Shown: one piece after another, positions 46,405 through 56,556 of the stretch | Position numbering within the stretch: position 1 is the first letter of the stretch | Layout of the letters: every line of letters starts with the position of its first letter | DNA from: Taeniopygia guttata | Taxonomy: Eukaryota > Chordata > Aves > Passeriformes > Estrildidae | Assembly: GCF_048771995.1 (NCBI RefSeq) | Contig: NC_133063.1 | Coordinates: forward strand, 63,323,014 to 63,387,013 | Length of the DNA stretch: 64,000 bases | Reading direction: 5' to 3' | The notes under the pieces: model-generated | Databases searched by the model: none | What the model saw: only the letters and a program-made list of their open reading frames with translations | What the model was told of the DNA's origin: nothing | Program-made: the position numbers and the translations under genes

Positions 46405-49400
46405 TCACCCCACAATCAGATCTCCCTGAGGTACACATCGTGTTGTTCCATCTCTCTGCATTATCCACCATGTACAACCTGGTCCCTGAGCAAAAACAAT
46501 CCCACGAATGGGTTTGTCTGTACTCGAGGCAGGATTGATCCACACTGATTTCCCTAACAAACCTCTGACATGTGCCACTGGGACTTTATCTCCGTCTACT
46601 ATATTCAGGGGCTCAGACTGGGCAGGACCTGCTCGATTGGTGGAACCTCGGCTGTTAACTAACCAGGTGGCCTTTGCTAAATGTTGCTCCCAATTTTTGA
46701 AAGATCCCCCACCCAATGCTTTTAAGGTGGTTTTTAACAGTCCATTGTACCTCTCCACTTTGCCTGCAGCTGGTGCATGGTAGGGGATGTGGTACACCCA
46801 CTCAATGCCATGTTCCCTAGCCCAGGTGTTGATAAGGCTGTTCTTGAAATGAGTCCCATTGTCTGACTCAATCCTCTCAGGGGTACCATGCCTCCAAAGG
46901 ACCTGCTTTTCAAGGCCCAGGATGGTGTTACGGGCTGTAGCATGAGACACAGGGTAGGTTTCCAACCATCCAGTGGTGGCTTCTACCATTGTGAGCACGT
47001 AGCGCTTGCCTTGGCGTGTCTGGGGCAGTGTGATGTAGTCAATCTGCCAGGCCTCCCCATACTTGTACTTGGACCACCGCCCACCATACCACAGGGGCTT
47101 CACCCGCTTGGCCTGTTTGATGGTAGCGCATGTCTCACAGTCATGGATAACCTGAGAAATACTGTCCATGGTTAAATCCACCCCTCGGTCTCGTGCCCAC
47201 TTATAAGTGGCATCTCTACCCTGATGGCCTGAGGCATCATGGGCCCATCGTGCTAGGAACAACTCCCCCTTGTGTTCCCAATCGAGGTCTATCTTTGACA
47301 CCCCTATCTTTGCAGCCTGATCTACGTGCTGATTGTTTTGCTGCTCTTCATTAGCTCTACTTCTGGGGACATGGGCATCTACATGGCGAACCTTCACAGG
47401 TAGCTTCTCTACCCGGGTAGCGATATCTTTCCACTCTTCAGCAGCCCAAATTGGTTTTCCTCTACGCTGCCAGTTAGCTTCTTTCCACCTCTCTAGCCAC
47501 CCCCACAGAGCATTGGCTACCATCCATGAATCAGTGTAGAGGTAGAGCTTTGGCCACTTCTCCCTTTCTGCAATGTCTAGGGCCAGTTGAACGGCTTTGA
47601 GTTCAGCAAACTGGCTTGATCCACCTTCTCCTTCAGTGGCCTCTGCAACCCGTCGTGTGGGACTCCATACAGCTGCTTTCCACTTCCGATTCATCCCTAC
47701 GATGCGACAGGAACCATCAGTGAAGAGAGCATAGCGTGTTTCCTCTGCTGGCAGTTGGTTATATGGTGGAGCTTCTTCAGCCCGTGTCACTGGTTCTTCT
47801 TCTTCATCTGCGACACCAAAACTTTCACCTTCGGGCCAATTTGTAATTACTTCCAAAATCCCAGGGCGATTCAGCTTACCAATATGGGCACGCTGCGTGA
47901 TGAGAGCAATCCACTTGCTCCATGTAGCACTGGTGGCATGGTGGGTGGAGGGAACCTTTCCTCTGAACATCCACCCCAGCACCGGTAGTCGGGGTGCCAG
48001 GAGGAGTTGTGCTTCTGTGCCAATCACCTCTGAGGCGGCCTGGACTCCCTCGTAGGCGGCCAAGATTTCCTTCTCTGTTGGGGTGTAGTTGGCTTCAGAC
48101 CCTCTGTAGCTCCGACTCCAAAATCCCAGTGGTCGGCCCCGAGTCTCATCAGGCACCTTCTGCCAAAGGCTCCAGGACAGACCATGGTTCCCGGCTGCAG
48201 AGTAGAGTACGTTCTTCACATCTGGTCCTGTCCTGACTGGGCCAAGAGCTACTGCATGAGCAATTTCCTGCTTTATCTGGGTGAAAGCTTGCTGCTGCTC
48301 AGGGCCCCAACAGAAATCATTCTTCTTACGGGTGACCAGGTAGAGGGGACTCACGATCTGACTGTACTCAGGAATGTGCATTCTCCAAAAACCAATGGCG
48401 CCTAAGAAAGCTTGTGTCTCTTTCTTGTTGGTTGGTGGAGACATGGCTGTGATCTTGTTGATGACATCTGTAGGAATCTGACGCCGTCCATCTTGCCACT
48501 TCACTCCCAAGAACTGGATCTCTCGAGCAGGTCCCTTCACTTTACTCTTCTTGATGGCGAAACCAGCTTCCAGGAGGATTCGGATGATTTTCTCTCCTTT
48601 CTCAAACACTTCTGCTGCTGTGTTCCCCCACACAATGATATCATCAATATATTGTAGATGTTCTGGAGCCTCACCCTTTTCTAGTGCAGTCTGGATCAGT
48701 CCATGGCAGATGGTAGGACTGTGCTTCCACCCCTGGGGCAGTCGGTTCCAGGTATACTGCACTCCCCTCCATGTAAAGGCAAACTGAGGCCTGCATTCTG
48801 CTGCCAGAGGAATGGAGAAAAATGCATTGGCAATATCAATAGTGGCGTACCACTTTGCTGCCTTGGACTCCAGCTCGTACTGGAGTTCCAGCATATCTGG
48901 CACAGCAGCGCTCAGTGGTGGAGTCACTTCATTCAATGCACGGTAGTCCACAGTCAATCTCCATTCTCCTTCAGATTTACGCACAGGCCAAATGGGGCTG
49001 TTGAAGGGTGAGTGGGTTTTGCTGACCACCCCTTGGCTCTCCAGCTCTCGGATCATCTTATGGATGGGAACCACAGCATCTCGAGTTGTTCTGTACTGTC
49101 GACGATGCACTGTTGAAGTGGCAACTGGTACCTTTTGTTCTTCTCCCTTCAACAGTCCTACTGTAGTTGGATTCTCAGACAGTCCAGGCAAGGTGTTCAG
49201 TTGCTGGATGCCCTCTGTCGCTACAGCTGCTATCCCAAATGCCCACCTGAGTCCCTTTGGGTCTTTAAAATATCCCCTTCGAAGGTAATCTATGCCCAAA
49301 ATACATGGGGCCTCTGGGCCAGTCACAATAGGGTGTTTCTTCCACTCATTTCCTGTCAGACTTACATCAGCTTCCACCACGGTAAAGTCCTGTGATCCAC

Positions 49401-49584
49401 CTGTCACACCAGCGATAGAGACAGATTCTGCCCCTACGTGTCTTGATGGAATTAACGTGCATTGTGCACCAGTATCAACCAAAGCCTTATATCTTTGTGG
49501 TTCCGATGTGCCAGGCCAGCAAATCCACACAGTCCAGAAAACACGGTTTTCCCTCGCCTCTACCTGGCTAGAGGCAGGGCCCCT
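46405..49584 (-). CDS. pol: ERVL pol: protease, RT, RNase H, integrase
   Basis: The frame is open for 1059 codons from the base after the gag TAG, in the same frame. Protease active site LVDTGAQCTLIPS lies near the start. RT has RLTVDYRALNE, RLPQGWKHSP and active site QYIDDIIVWG. RNase H has LFTDGSC and LYTDSWMVANAL. Integrase has the His/His and CETCATI zinc motif, then catalytic Asp (QIDYITLP), Asp (ESDNGTHFK) and Glu (KVERYNGLL). No stop or frameshift was found, and all catalytic motifs are present. It is probably expressed as a gag-pol read-through product, because no good ATG starts it. Confidence 0.9.
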   Translation of the reverse strand, partial: RGPASSQVEARENRVFWTVWICWPGTSEPQRYKALVDTGAQCTLIPSRHVGAESVSIAGVTGGSQDFTVVEADVSLTGNEWKKHPIVTGPEAPCILGIDYLRRGYFKDPKGLRWAFGIAAVATEGIQQLNTLPGLSENPTTVGLLKGEEQKVPVATSTVHRRQYRTTRDAVVPIHKMIRELESQGVVSKTHSPFNSPIWPVRKSEGEWRLTVDYRALNEVTPPLSAAVPDMLELQYELESKAAKWYATIDIANAFFSIPLAAECRPQFAFTWRGVQYTWNRLPQGWKHSPTICHGLIQTALEKGEAPEHLQYIDDIIVWGNTAAEVFEKGEKIIRILLEAGFAIKKSKVKGPAREIQFLGVKWQDGRRQIPTDVINKITAMSPPTNKKETQAFLGAIGFWRMHIPEYSQIVSPLYLVTRKKNDFCWGPEQQQAFTQIKQEIAHAVALGPVRTGPDVKNVLYSAAGNHGLSWSLWQKVPDETRGRPLGFWSRSYRGSEANYTPTEKEILAAYEGVQAASEVIGTEAQLLLAPRLPVLGWMFRGKVPSTHHATSATWSKWIALITQRAHIGKLNRPGILEVITNWPEGESFGVADEEEEPVTRAEEAPPYNQLPAEETRYALFTDGSCRIVGMNRKWKAAVWSPTRRVAEATEGEGGSSQFAELKAVQLALDIAEREKWPKLYLYTDSWMVANALWGWLERWKEANWQRRGKPIWAAEEWKDIATRVEKLPVKVRHVDAHVPRSRANEEQQNNQHVDQAAKIGVSKIDLDWEHKGELFLARWAHDASGHQGRDATYKWARDRGVDLTMDSISQVIHDCETCATIKQAKRVKPLWYGGRWSKYKYGEAWQIDYITLPQTRQGKRYVLTMVEATTGWLETYPVSHATARNTILGLEKQVLWRHGTPERIESDNGTHFKNSLINTWAREHGIEWVYHIPYHAPAAGKVERYNGLLKTTLKALGGGSFKNWEQHLAKATWLVNSRGSTNRAGPAQSEPLNIVDGDKVPVAHVRGLLGKSVWINPASSTDKPIRGIVFAQGPGCTWWIMQRDGTTRCVPQGDLIVG

Positions 49585-51600
49585 CTAAGCCTGGTTATCC
49601 TTCTTGCCTTGGGCGTATGTCTTAGAGGTTCCTTCAAGGGGATCAGACATGTCATCATCATCATCATGCCTGGCAGTTTGGCTACGGGCAACTGGAGCTG
49701 CTCTCCTTTTGGTGGCACTTCCTCTCTGAGTCTTACCTTCCTTCAATTCACGCACCCGTTGTGCCAGAGCACCAGTAGGTTTTCCGTCCCATTTCCTCAT
49801 GTTTTCTCCGCAATCGCGCAGGAAGAACCACAGCTCAGTTCGTGGGGTGTACCTTCTCTCACCATCTGAGGAACGTCTACGTTGGATACCAGAACCTCTG
49901 ATCTGTACTGCTGAGATTTGGAGAAGGTCCTCCTTTATCTCCTCCCTGAGTCTCTTATGATTCTCCTCTATCTTATCTTCTAATTTCTGCAGACGTGTTT
50001 CCACTGCTGCAATTCTGGCATGGGTTGGGCCATGTACAGCATCTGCATATGCTCGGAGTTTCCTTGCCATTTCGAGCACGGTCTCATCCCTCTCATCTTG
50101 CTTCATTATTGCTAAGGCAGAAGCATAGTCATGTGGCCCAAGCCGTACAAGTTTTCGCCACATCACAGATGTACATGGTACCAAGTCTGGATTCCTAGTT
50201 GTTATTTCATCTGAGAAGATAATCTCTGCCACTGCCATTTCTCTCAGACGTTGGATCCCTTGTTCTATAGTCTTCCACTGGGTTTGCTGCATATAAAGAT
50301 CATCTGCACACAGGTATCTTTGTGCTACACTTTCCAGAACCCGTGCCCAGAGGCTGTGAGGGTTAGCCCCCCTCATCATTCCTTGATCAATGACAGGATC
50401 ATGTGACAGGGATCCCAAATGTCTTGCCTCAGTACCATCCAGAATTGTAGCCTCGCCTGCAGCATCCCAAAGACGGACCAACCAACTAATTATAGACTCA
50501 TCAGGTCGTCGGGTATAATCCTTCCTCAGGCCACGAAGGTCCTTTAGGGAAAAGGACTCAGTATTGACCTCTGATCTTGTACCAGTTGCTTTGACTTCTG
50601 ATTTTATGTCAGCAGGCATTGAGGGTCCCTCTCCTGCATTATCATCATCATCGTCATCATCCACTGGTCGATTGGTCTTTTCTGTGCGCTTCCCACTTCT
50701 TGTGCTAGTAGCAACAGCCATTGGTTGAGGCTTGGCTGCTGAGTCTGGTTTAGCTGCTGGTTTTGAGCTGGGGGTGTTGGCTGCAGCCTGAGTGACTGGT
50801 ATAGCTGCTGATTTATCTCCCTGCCCCCCTTCCTCTGTCTGCTGCCCTACAGTATCTAGCAGGGTGCGATAAGCATATGCCAGGGCCCAGCTCACTGCAA
50901 TGATCTTTTTCTCCTTAGAGTTATCATGGCACTTCTCTTTCAAGTACTTCGCCACCTCAGCCGGATTCTGAATTTGTTCACTAGGAAAGTCCCAGGCTAT
51001 AGGGTCAGAAAATTCCTTTAAAATTTGGCCCATCTCCTCCCATTTCCCACACCACTCAGGATTTCTCACACCTGGGTCTACTCCTGGGTCAGAGGTCTCA
51101 TCAGCCCCTCTAGAAATCTCAGCCCTCATTCTAGAGAGACTGCAGACTGTATAGAGAAAGGTTACTAGATTAAACACCAGGAAGATGGTCTCCTTAACAG
51201 TCAGGGGAAACTGAACATTCTCTAATAGGGAGGTAACAAATTCAGAGGAGAAGAAGGAAAGCAAAGGCTGAAAAGCCTCATCCCCTACTTCCCCTCTAAC
51301 AAACTGGCTGTACAACCATAACCATGAACCATACATTCCAGGAACAGACCTCAGCACCTTTATAAACCCTCTGGAAGCTATTACACCCAAGCACAGCACG
51401 ATGGATATTCTGGTCAGTGCCCTTCTACTGCAAAACCTACGTATTAGGGACAATACCGGAGCTATTCCTGGATAAAAAAATAAACCTAGGGACCACAGGG
51501 GGATTAAGATCTGAAAAACCCCCAGGGACCAGAGACACATGCAGGCCTTCACCCCAAGAGACAATATTAATTCAAACAACATAACCAGTAACTGCTCCAT
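49585..51600 (-). CDS. gag: ERVL gag, intact frame
   Basis: The first ATG in the frame is at 51600, giving 671 residues; the frame is open further upstream into the primer site but without an ATG. About the first 170 residues are strongly hydrophobic, with several possible membrane segments. A Pro/Ala/Lys linker, an acidic DDDDDDD run and a helical, charged capsid-like part follow. The C-terminus is basic and ends in another DDDDD stretch. There is no CCHC zinc knuckle, unlike the betaretrovirus-like gag at 3537-5851. The frame ends with TAG, and the same frame continues open as pol. Confidence 0.85.
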   Translation of the reverse strand: MEQLLVMLFELILSLGVKACMCLWSLGVFQILIPLWSLGLFFYPGIAPVLSLIRRFCSRRALTRISIVLCLGVIASRGFIKVLRSVPGMYGSWLWLYSQFVRGEVGDEAFQPLLSFFSSEFVTSLLENVQFPLTVKETIFLVFNLVTFLYTVCSLSRMRAEISRGADETSDPGVDPGVRNPEWCGKWEEMGQILKEFSDPIAWDFPSEQIQNPAEVAKYLKEKCHDNSKEKKIIAVSWALAYAYRTLLDTVGQQTEEGGQGDKSAAIPVTQAAANTPSSKPAAKPDSAAKPQPMAVATSTRSGKRTEKTNRPVDDDDDDDNAGEGPSMPADIKSEVKATGTRSEVNTESFSLKDLRGLRKDYTRRPDESIISWLVRLWDAAGEATILDGTEARHLGSLSHDPVIDQGMMRGANPHSLWARVLESVAQRYLCADDLYMQQTQWKTIEQGIQRLREMAVAEIIFSDEITTRNPDLVPCTSVMWRKLVRLGPHDYASALAIMKQDERDETVLEMARKLRAYADAVHGPTHARIAAVETRLQKLEDKIEENHKRLREEIKEDLLQISAVQIRGSGIQRRRSSDGERRYTPRTELWFFLRDCGENMRKWDGKPTGALAQRVRELKEGKTQRGSATKRRAAPVARSQTARHDDDDDMSDPLEGTSKTYAQGKKDNQA

Positions 51601-51662
51601 ACCCAGACAAAATAATTGGAACAAAAATATGATTACAACAGGGTTTTTTTCCACTCTCTCGA

Positions 51663-51680
51663 GCCCCACGTTGGGCGCCA
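51663..51680 (-). other. ERVL primer-binding site, tRNA-Lys type
   Basis: The minus strand reads TGGCGCCCAACGTGGGGC, the classical tRNA-Lys(1,2) primer site, seven bases after the LTR end. Confidence 0.9.
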
Positions 51681-51687
51681 AAATATT

Positions 51688-52382
51688 TGTCCTAGTTTAG
51701 GGCAAATTTGGGGAAAACCCCCTGAAAGGAGCCCCCAGGAAACCCCCACGGCCCCTCCCCACCCACCTGGTTCAGGGAAAAATTTCCTCTGAGAGGGAAG
51801 TGGAAAAGAACCTGTTTATTCAACAACAGAGCACTCCCCAACACCAAAACAATTAACACAAGATGACAACAAGACTCTTTCACCCCTCTGAAGAGCTGAA
51901 CAAATCCAGAAGGTCTTTCCTGGGAGTGGTCGCCCGGGTCTGGACGCTGGAGATGGCTGCTGCAGATCACCAAATGCAGGCTCCTGGTGTTCCTTGGTGT
52001 TTCCCAGATCCCAGTCCAGAGCAGGTTGAATGGTATTCAGAAAGAGGAAAGGGGGAAAAAAAAAAAACAACAGTCCAGGGAAAGAATTGGACTGCTTAAC
52101 CTAACTAGGAAGCAAAGCAAGAAAGCAAGAAAGCAGGCAAAGCAAGCAAGCAAGCAAGCAAGCAAAGCAAGCAAGCCAAGCAAGCAAGCAAAAGCAAAGC
52201 CAGCCAGCCAGCCCTAGCCTTTTCTAGCTTTCCAGCAGACATGGGGGGAGGTGAACCAGATGATAACACAGCAAAACAAACCTTCACTTTCAGAGTCAGT
52301 TCTGAAAGCACAGAACATAATATCAAACGTAAACAGAACACACGATTGGAGATACAAACACCATAACAGTCACCCTAGGACA
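51688..52382 (-). mobile_element. 5' LTR of ERVL provirus
   Basis: 695 bp; on the minus strand begins TGTCCTAGGGTGACTG and ends AACTAGGACA. It contains a GCTT/GCTG-rich tract near 52110-52210 and AATAAAC near 51815. It looks identical to 45550-46244, which implies little time since insertion or gene conversion. Confidence 0.93.
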
Positions 52383-52387
52383 CACCC

Positions 52388-52680
52388 TGATGGCTTTTAA
52401 GATTTGCCTGATTATTTCTTCATGCACTAGTCTTTGTCCCTGAGTATTGAGTAATCTTCTTTCTTCCTAAATCTTTCTGAAAGTGTGTACTACCCTGAAT
52501 GCATATTTTGAATCTGTGAAGATCATTCTCTTTTTTCTTTCTAATTTCTGTAAAGCTTTTAATACTGCATATAATTCATAAGCTGGTGCTGACCATCTGG
52601 CATTTAGGGGTCTTGATTCTACTATCTCTTCTTTTTTGCCATTTATTACTGCATAGCTTGATTTCTTTTTTCTATTTCTT
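52388..52680 (-). pseudogene. RNase H first half of gammaretrovirus-like pol
   Basis: The minus-strand frame reads YELYAVLKALQKLE and FTDSKYAFRVVH, gammaretroviral RNase H motifs, then an in-frame TAG. It runs up to the ERVL insertion and is continued on the other side at 45549. Upstream pol and gag are absent; the element is truncated near 52700-52850. Confidence 0.75.
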
Positions 52681-52977
52681 GATTTCTACCTTCTGTATTT
52701 ATTCATGGTTAAGCATCCATGCCAACTCTGTTGAAGTCAATAGCAGGTTTCTGAATATAGCAGGAATTGGATTAAACCTAAAAGGTCTGCCAGTGCTATT
52801 ACTGAAATACTAATTTGCATGTTTTCTTATTTTGGAACCAAAATATGACCATGGCTTTTAATGTTGGGTTTTTGCAGCTAAGTGTGCAGATGCAATAATC
52901 ACAGAACTCAGGTCATTTGAGATTACAGAAAGGTTAAAAATTATGCATGGGAAGGTAATTACAGGAACTTCTTTGTT

Positions 52978-54317
52978 TGCACTCACCTTGTTTGAGACAA
53001 TGAGTGCAGTGTCACCTGTGCATCCCTGGATATGCCTTGAAGGTGCAAATGCTTTATTTGTAACCAAAGGGGAAATGTATCCAAATTTCTTGGGTTAAAC
53101 AGTTACTTTGCAAATAGACTGATATAGAAACGTATCAATTTCTAAGGAGTAAAATCCCAAGGTTATAAGAAAAATGCACAGAATTCACAGAATTCACAGA
53201 ATGACTAGGTTGGAAGAGACCTTCAAGATCATTGAGTCCAACCCATGCCCTAACACCTCAACTAAACCATAGCACTGAGTGTTACATCCAGTCTTTTTTT
53301 AAACATCCAGGGATGGTGACTCCACCACCTTTCTGGGCGGACCATTCCAGAACTTTATCACCCTTTCTGTAAAAACCTTTTTCCTAATATCCAACCTATA
53401 TTTCCCTTAACACAGCTTGAGACACACAAGCACATTAGTTTTTCATTGCTTTACAGAATTTTCATTGATAGGATTTAATTTTTCTGAAACTTGACTTGTA
53501 CACCCACAAATATGTTCTAAGGGTCTTGTTAAATTTATTTCAAAGGTATTTCAAAGAGCAGGAGTAACAGTAACATATTTAATTTCAACAATGCATGTTA
53601 GTTTCTTTTGTACATAGCTCTTAGGTTGCTCATTTCCTTAAAATAGGATTTAATTTATACAGAGGAATGGTATTGTTTTAGTCTACAACTATTATCCAGA
53701 ACTGAGTTTTGCAAAATGAATACTCAGAGAAGTGCTGATTTGACAATCTTAAGTCCTGCAGCATTTAAAAGATATAGCTATCTATTCCAATAGATGTGGA
53801 ATAGAGACCCCATCACCTGTGACTTCCTTTCTCAGTTAAAAAGAAAAAGAATGGAGAAATATCTGGGCTTTAGCTGTGTGTCTGGATATGAAGCCACATG
53901 AGGTTTTTGAAGGGCCCCACACGAGTTTTTCAAGTATTCTCTAAGCCTCCAGGTTCCCCAGCCCCAGGAGCACCCAGTTTTGTTGGTTTTGCATGGGTCA
54001 ATTTTTGGAGAGGAGGAAAGAAGGCAGCCGGGAAAGTGAGGCATTTCTGCCATAAGCTTTCCCTGTGCCAGGCAGAAGCAATCACTGAGTGCCTCTGAGA
54101 GCAGGCGCGCTGCTCAGCCAATTAGAAAAGCTGGTGCCGCCTCTAGGACAACATTTTTAAGAGAGGAAAAAAGAGAGGAAAAGAAGCTGGCTTTCTCTCT
54201 GCCCTCCGAGGGGTGCTGCGGGGCAGCGGGGCCCCTTCCCGGCGGGCTCGGGGGCTCTTTCCCAGCAGGGTCGCCGGGCTGTGCTGCCGGGGCTCATCCC
54301 AGCGCCGCCAGCAGCTG
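52978..54317. repeat. Duplicated block, copy of 8472-9217
   Basis: The ends match 8472-8660 and 8716-9217 closely. The middle (about 53173-53820) is absent from the other copy and includes a CR1 LINE end. Similarity stops at CAGCAGCTG, where the other copy diverges. Confidence 0.85.
53173..53432 (-). mobile_element. CR1 LINE 3' end
   Basis: Contains the well-known avian CR1 block GGTTGGAAGAGACCTTCAAG and AGTCCAACCCATGCCC. The AATTCACAGAATTCACAGAATG run at the left edge is the reverse complement of the 8-bp CR1 3'-terminal repeats, so the element lies on the minus strand with its 3' end at about 53175. Confidence 0.92.
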
Positions 54318-55035
54318 CGGCCGAGCCCAGGAGCGAGCGATTTTTTTTTTTTTTTTTGTGGGTGCACGTATGTTTGGCCAGCATCAACCCCCAGCACCAG
54401 TGCATGAGCCCACAAAGTGCAGTGGAGAGAGCAGCCGGCCAAACTCAGACTATGGAACCTGGGAAGCTGCACGTTGTCCTAATGTGAATCCTCTGTGGGC
54501 ACGAGACTGAACGGCAGGACAGTTGACAAGAAATGCTTGACTAGATGCTTGGGGCAATCAACATCTTTGAAATTATAAGCATCATTTTTCCTACTCATTA
54601 ATGTCATCATCTCCAAGATTTAACTTTTCAGAGGGTGACCATGTTTTCTTCTAGATCGGAGATCAGGAATCGGTTTTAAGCACAAAAACCACTCCTCAAA
54701 GCCCTGCTAAACACGCTTCATCCTCCATTCAGAAAATGAAGCTATTTCTTCAAAAGAAAGGAACTGAAAACTCTAGTATCCAGTTCCCACCAAAGAGTTT
54801 CCAAGCCATTTTTATTCTCTGATTTTTTATGCCCTACTTCTTAGCAAATGTAGTTGCTCCAAGCACAGTGACATGAAGACCAGACAGTCACTCATGAGGA
54901 GCAACATGGTGATGCTCCAGCCTGAAAGTTGGAACTTGGAGTCTACAAAACCCTGCTTTGAGGTGCAAGTGACAGCAACCAGGGAATGCAGATAGGGGTA
55001 ACTGCTGGGGTCAGAGAAGGGCCCAAGGCATTCAA
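54318..55035. other. No gene seen; unique spacer
   Basis: Begins with GC-rich sequence and a poly-T run (about 54342-54357), then mixed sequence. This is where the paralogous locus carries the kinase gene. Confidence 0.4.
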
Positions 55036-55590
55036 AGAGCCAGGAGAGAAGGCAGTATTGGTTTAACAGCTGTAATAATTCCTAACAAATACTCCCACAT
55101 TTTTGCATATTTATTGGACATTCCCAGGACTCCTGTTCATGTTAGTCTGCACCTCTGCCCCTCCAGAAGCGGTCAGACTGGCAGGATCTGTCTGCCAGCA
55201 GGAGCTGCTCTGAGCTGGGAACACGACTGGTGGTGCTGATTTCCAGAGGCTTCTGTGTCCCAGGAGAAGATAAGGAAAGAGCGGATTGAGAGGTGCTGGC
55301 GCTGCTGCTGCTCTGTGCCAGAGAGCCCCGGCTGGGCAGGGCACGGCGCTGCAGGCTCTTTCTCCTGCCAGAGCTGGGCACACCTGGGAACAAGGCATGG
55401 CAACTTGTGGGAAACCAAAGGCTTTGTGGGGGCTGCATTGCTCAGCACACAGCCAGGCCATCTGTGACACAGAGTTCTGGCACCTAAAAAGATAAAGGAG
55501 GCAAATAGCTGGGAAAGGTTTCATTTTGACCTTTCTTACCTGTTCACTGAAGTGGCCAAAATGAAAGTTACCAAGCAGGGCCTGATCCCT
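55036..55590. repeat. Duplicated block, copy of 36587-37140
   Basis: Highly similar to 36587-37140 in the same orientation, apart from small differences at the left edge and a four-base loss near 55500. Confidence 0.85.
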
Positions 55591-56556
55591 TCTCCTGCAG
55601 GAGGGGCCCTGTACTGGCTCCTGCCCAGGGCTGGTACCCTTGTGCCAACATTCAGCTGACTGGGAGCAGAGCTCCTGGGGCCCTCCAGGGATACACCAAG
55701 CCCAGCCCAGTTACCTGGTACACATGCAAATCTTCAGAAAAAGATTAGAGTGGAAAAATGTAACTGTCATGATCATGATATTTTACTATGTTTACATGCT
55801 GTATAGGAGTGCAATTTCATGCATTTGTGGTATTTTCACACATTTTAATCTCTGAAATACTGTCAGATACACTTTGATTCCTAATGGAAAGTCTTAAACT
55901 TTTAATTTAGCTTATAAAATGAAGTTACTGACATTAAATAATATGTACTTTGTAGTGCAGAAGAACACAGTAATAGTGTGAGTAATTATGATTGCTTAAG
56001 CACAGTTGGCTTGGGTCTGTACAGGAATGTGAAATTTTGCAAGAAGAGAATATTTTCACTAAGTTTTGTAAAATATTTGAGAAACACTTCTTGTTTGAAG
56101 TAATATGTTGCAAACAACTTTTTACTTAGCAGTTTAAGGAAGGTTCTTACTTTTGAAAGCAGTACAATTTTACATTTTAAGAATAGAAAAATGTAGGCAG
56201 CTGATGAACTTCAGAATTAATGCAGACCACATTTAGTCTTTCTGAAAGTATTAGTGATATATAACTGATTCAATGCGTCTTTCATACGTACCTTTTATTT
56301 CATACGTACCTTTTATTTTTATTGGCTATCGAATATATACAGTATGCATCAGATAAATCGGACACATGCTAAATCCAAAGTTGCAGCTTCAAGCAGATTT
56401 TAACAGTACTGAGACACATGATTTCCTGTGTAATGTGAAAAGTAGCTGAAGCCTTTGACTATGATTAACTTTGATATCATAACTTAATTGAATGCAATTT
56501 TGTTCTGAGAGATGTTAAGTAGGTAAGTGGCTAACTGGTTATTTAGCTAGTTAGAT
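55591..56556. other. No gene seen
   Basis: AT-rich sequence with an exact short tandem repeat of CATACGTACCTTTTATTT near 56284-56318. No gene was recognised. Confidence 0.4.

Larger units (their letters stand above)
45550..52382 (-). mobile_element. Full-length ERVL provirus, nested, apparently recent
   Basis: A 6833-bp element with 695-bp LTRs at both ends that look identical base for base, flanked by CACCC at 45545-45549 and 52383-52387. It contains, on the minus strand, a primer-binding site, a gag frame, a pol frame and a polypurine tract, but no env (about 160 bases lie between pol and the 3' LTR). The 5-bp target duplication and pol sequence type fit ERVL. It is inserted in the RNase H codons of an older gammaretrovirus-like provirus of the same orientation. 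Confidence 0.92.

Noticed and set aside
46405..46783. Plus-strand frames opposite ERVL pol
   Set aside because: Antisense shadows of the intact pol frame.
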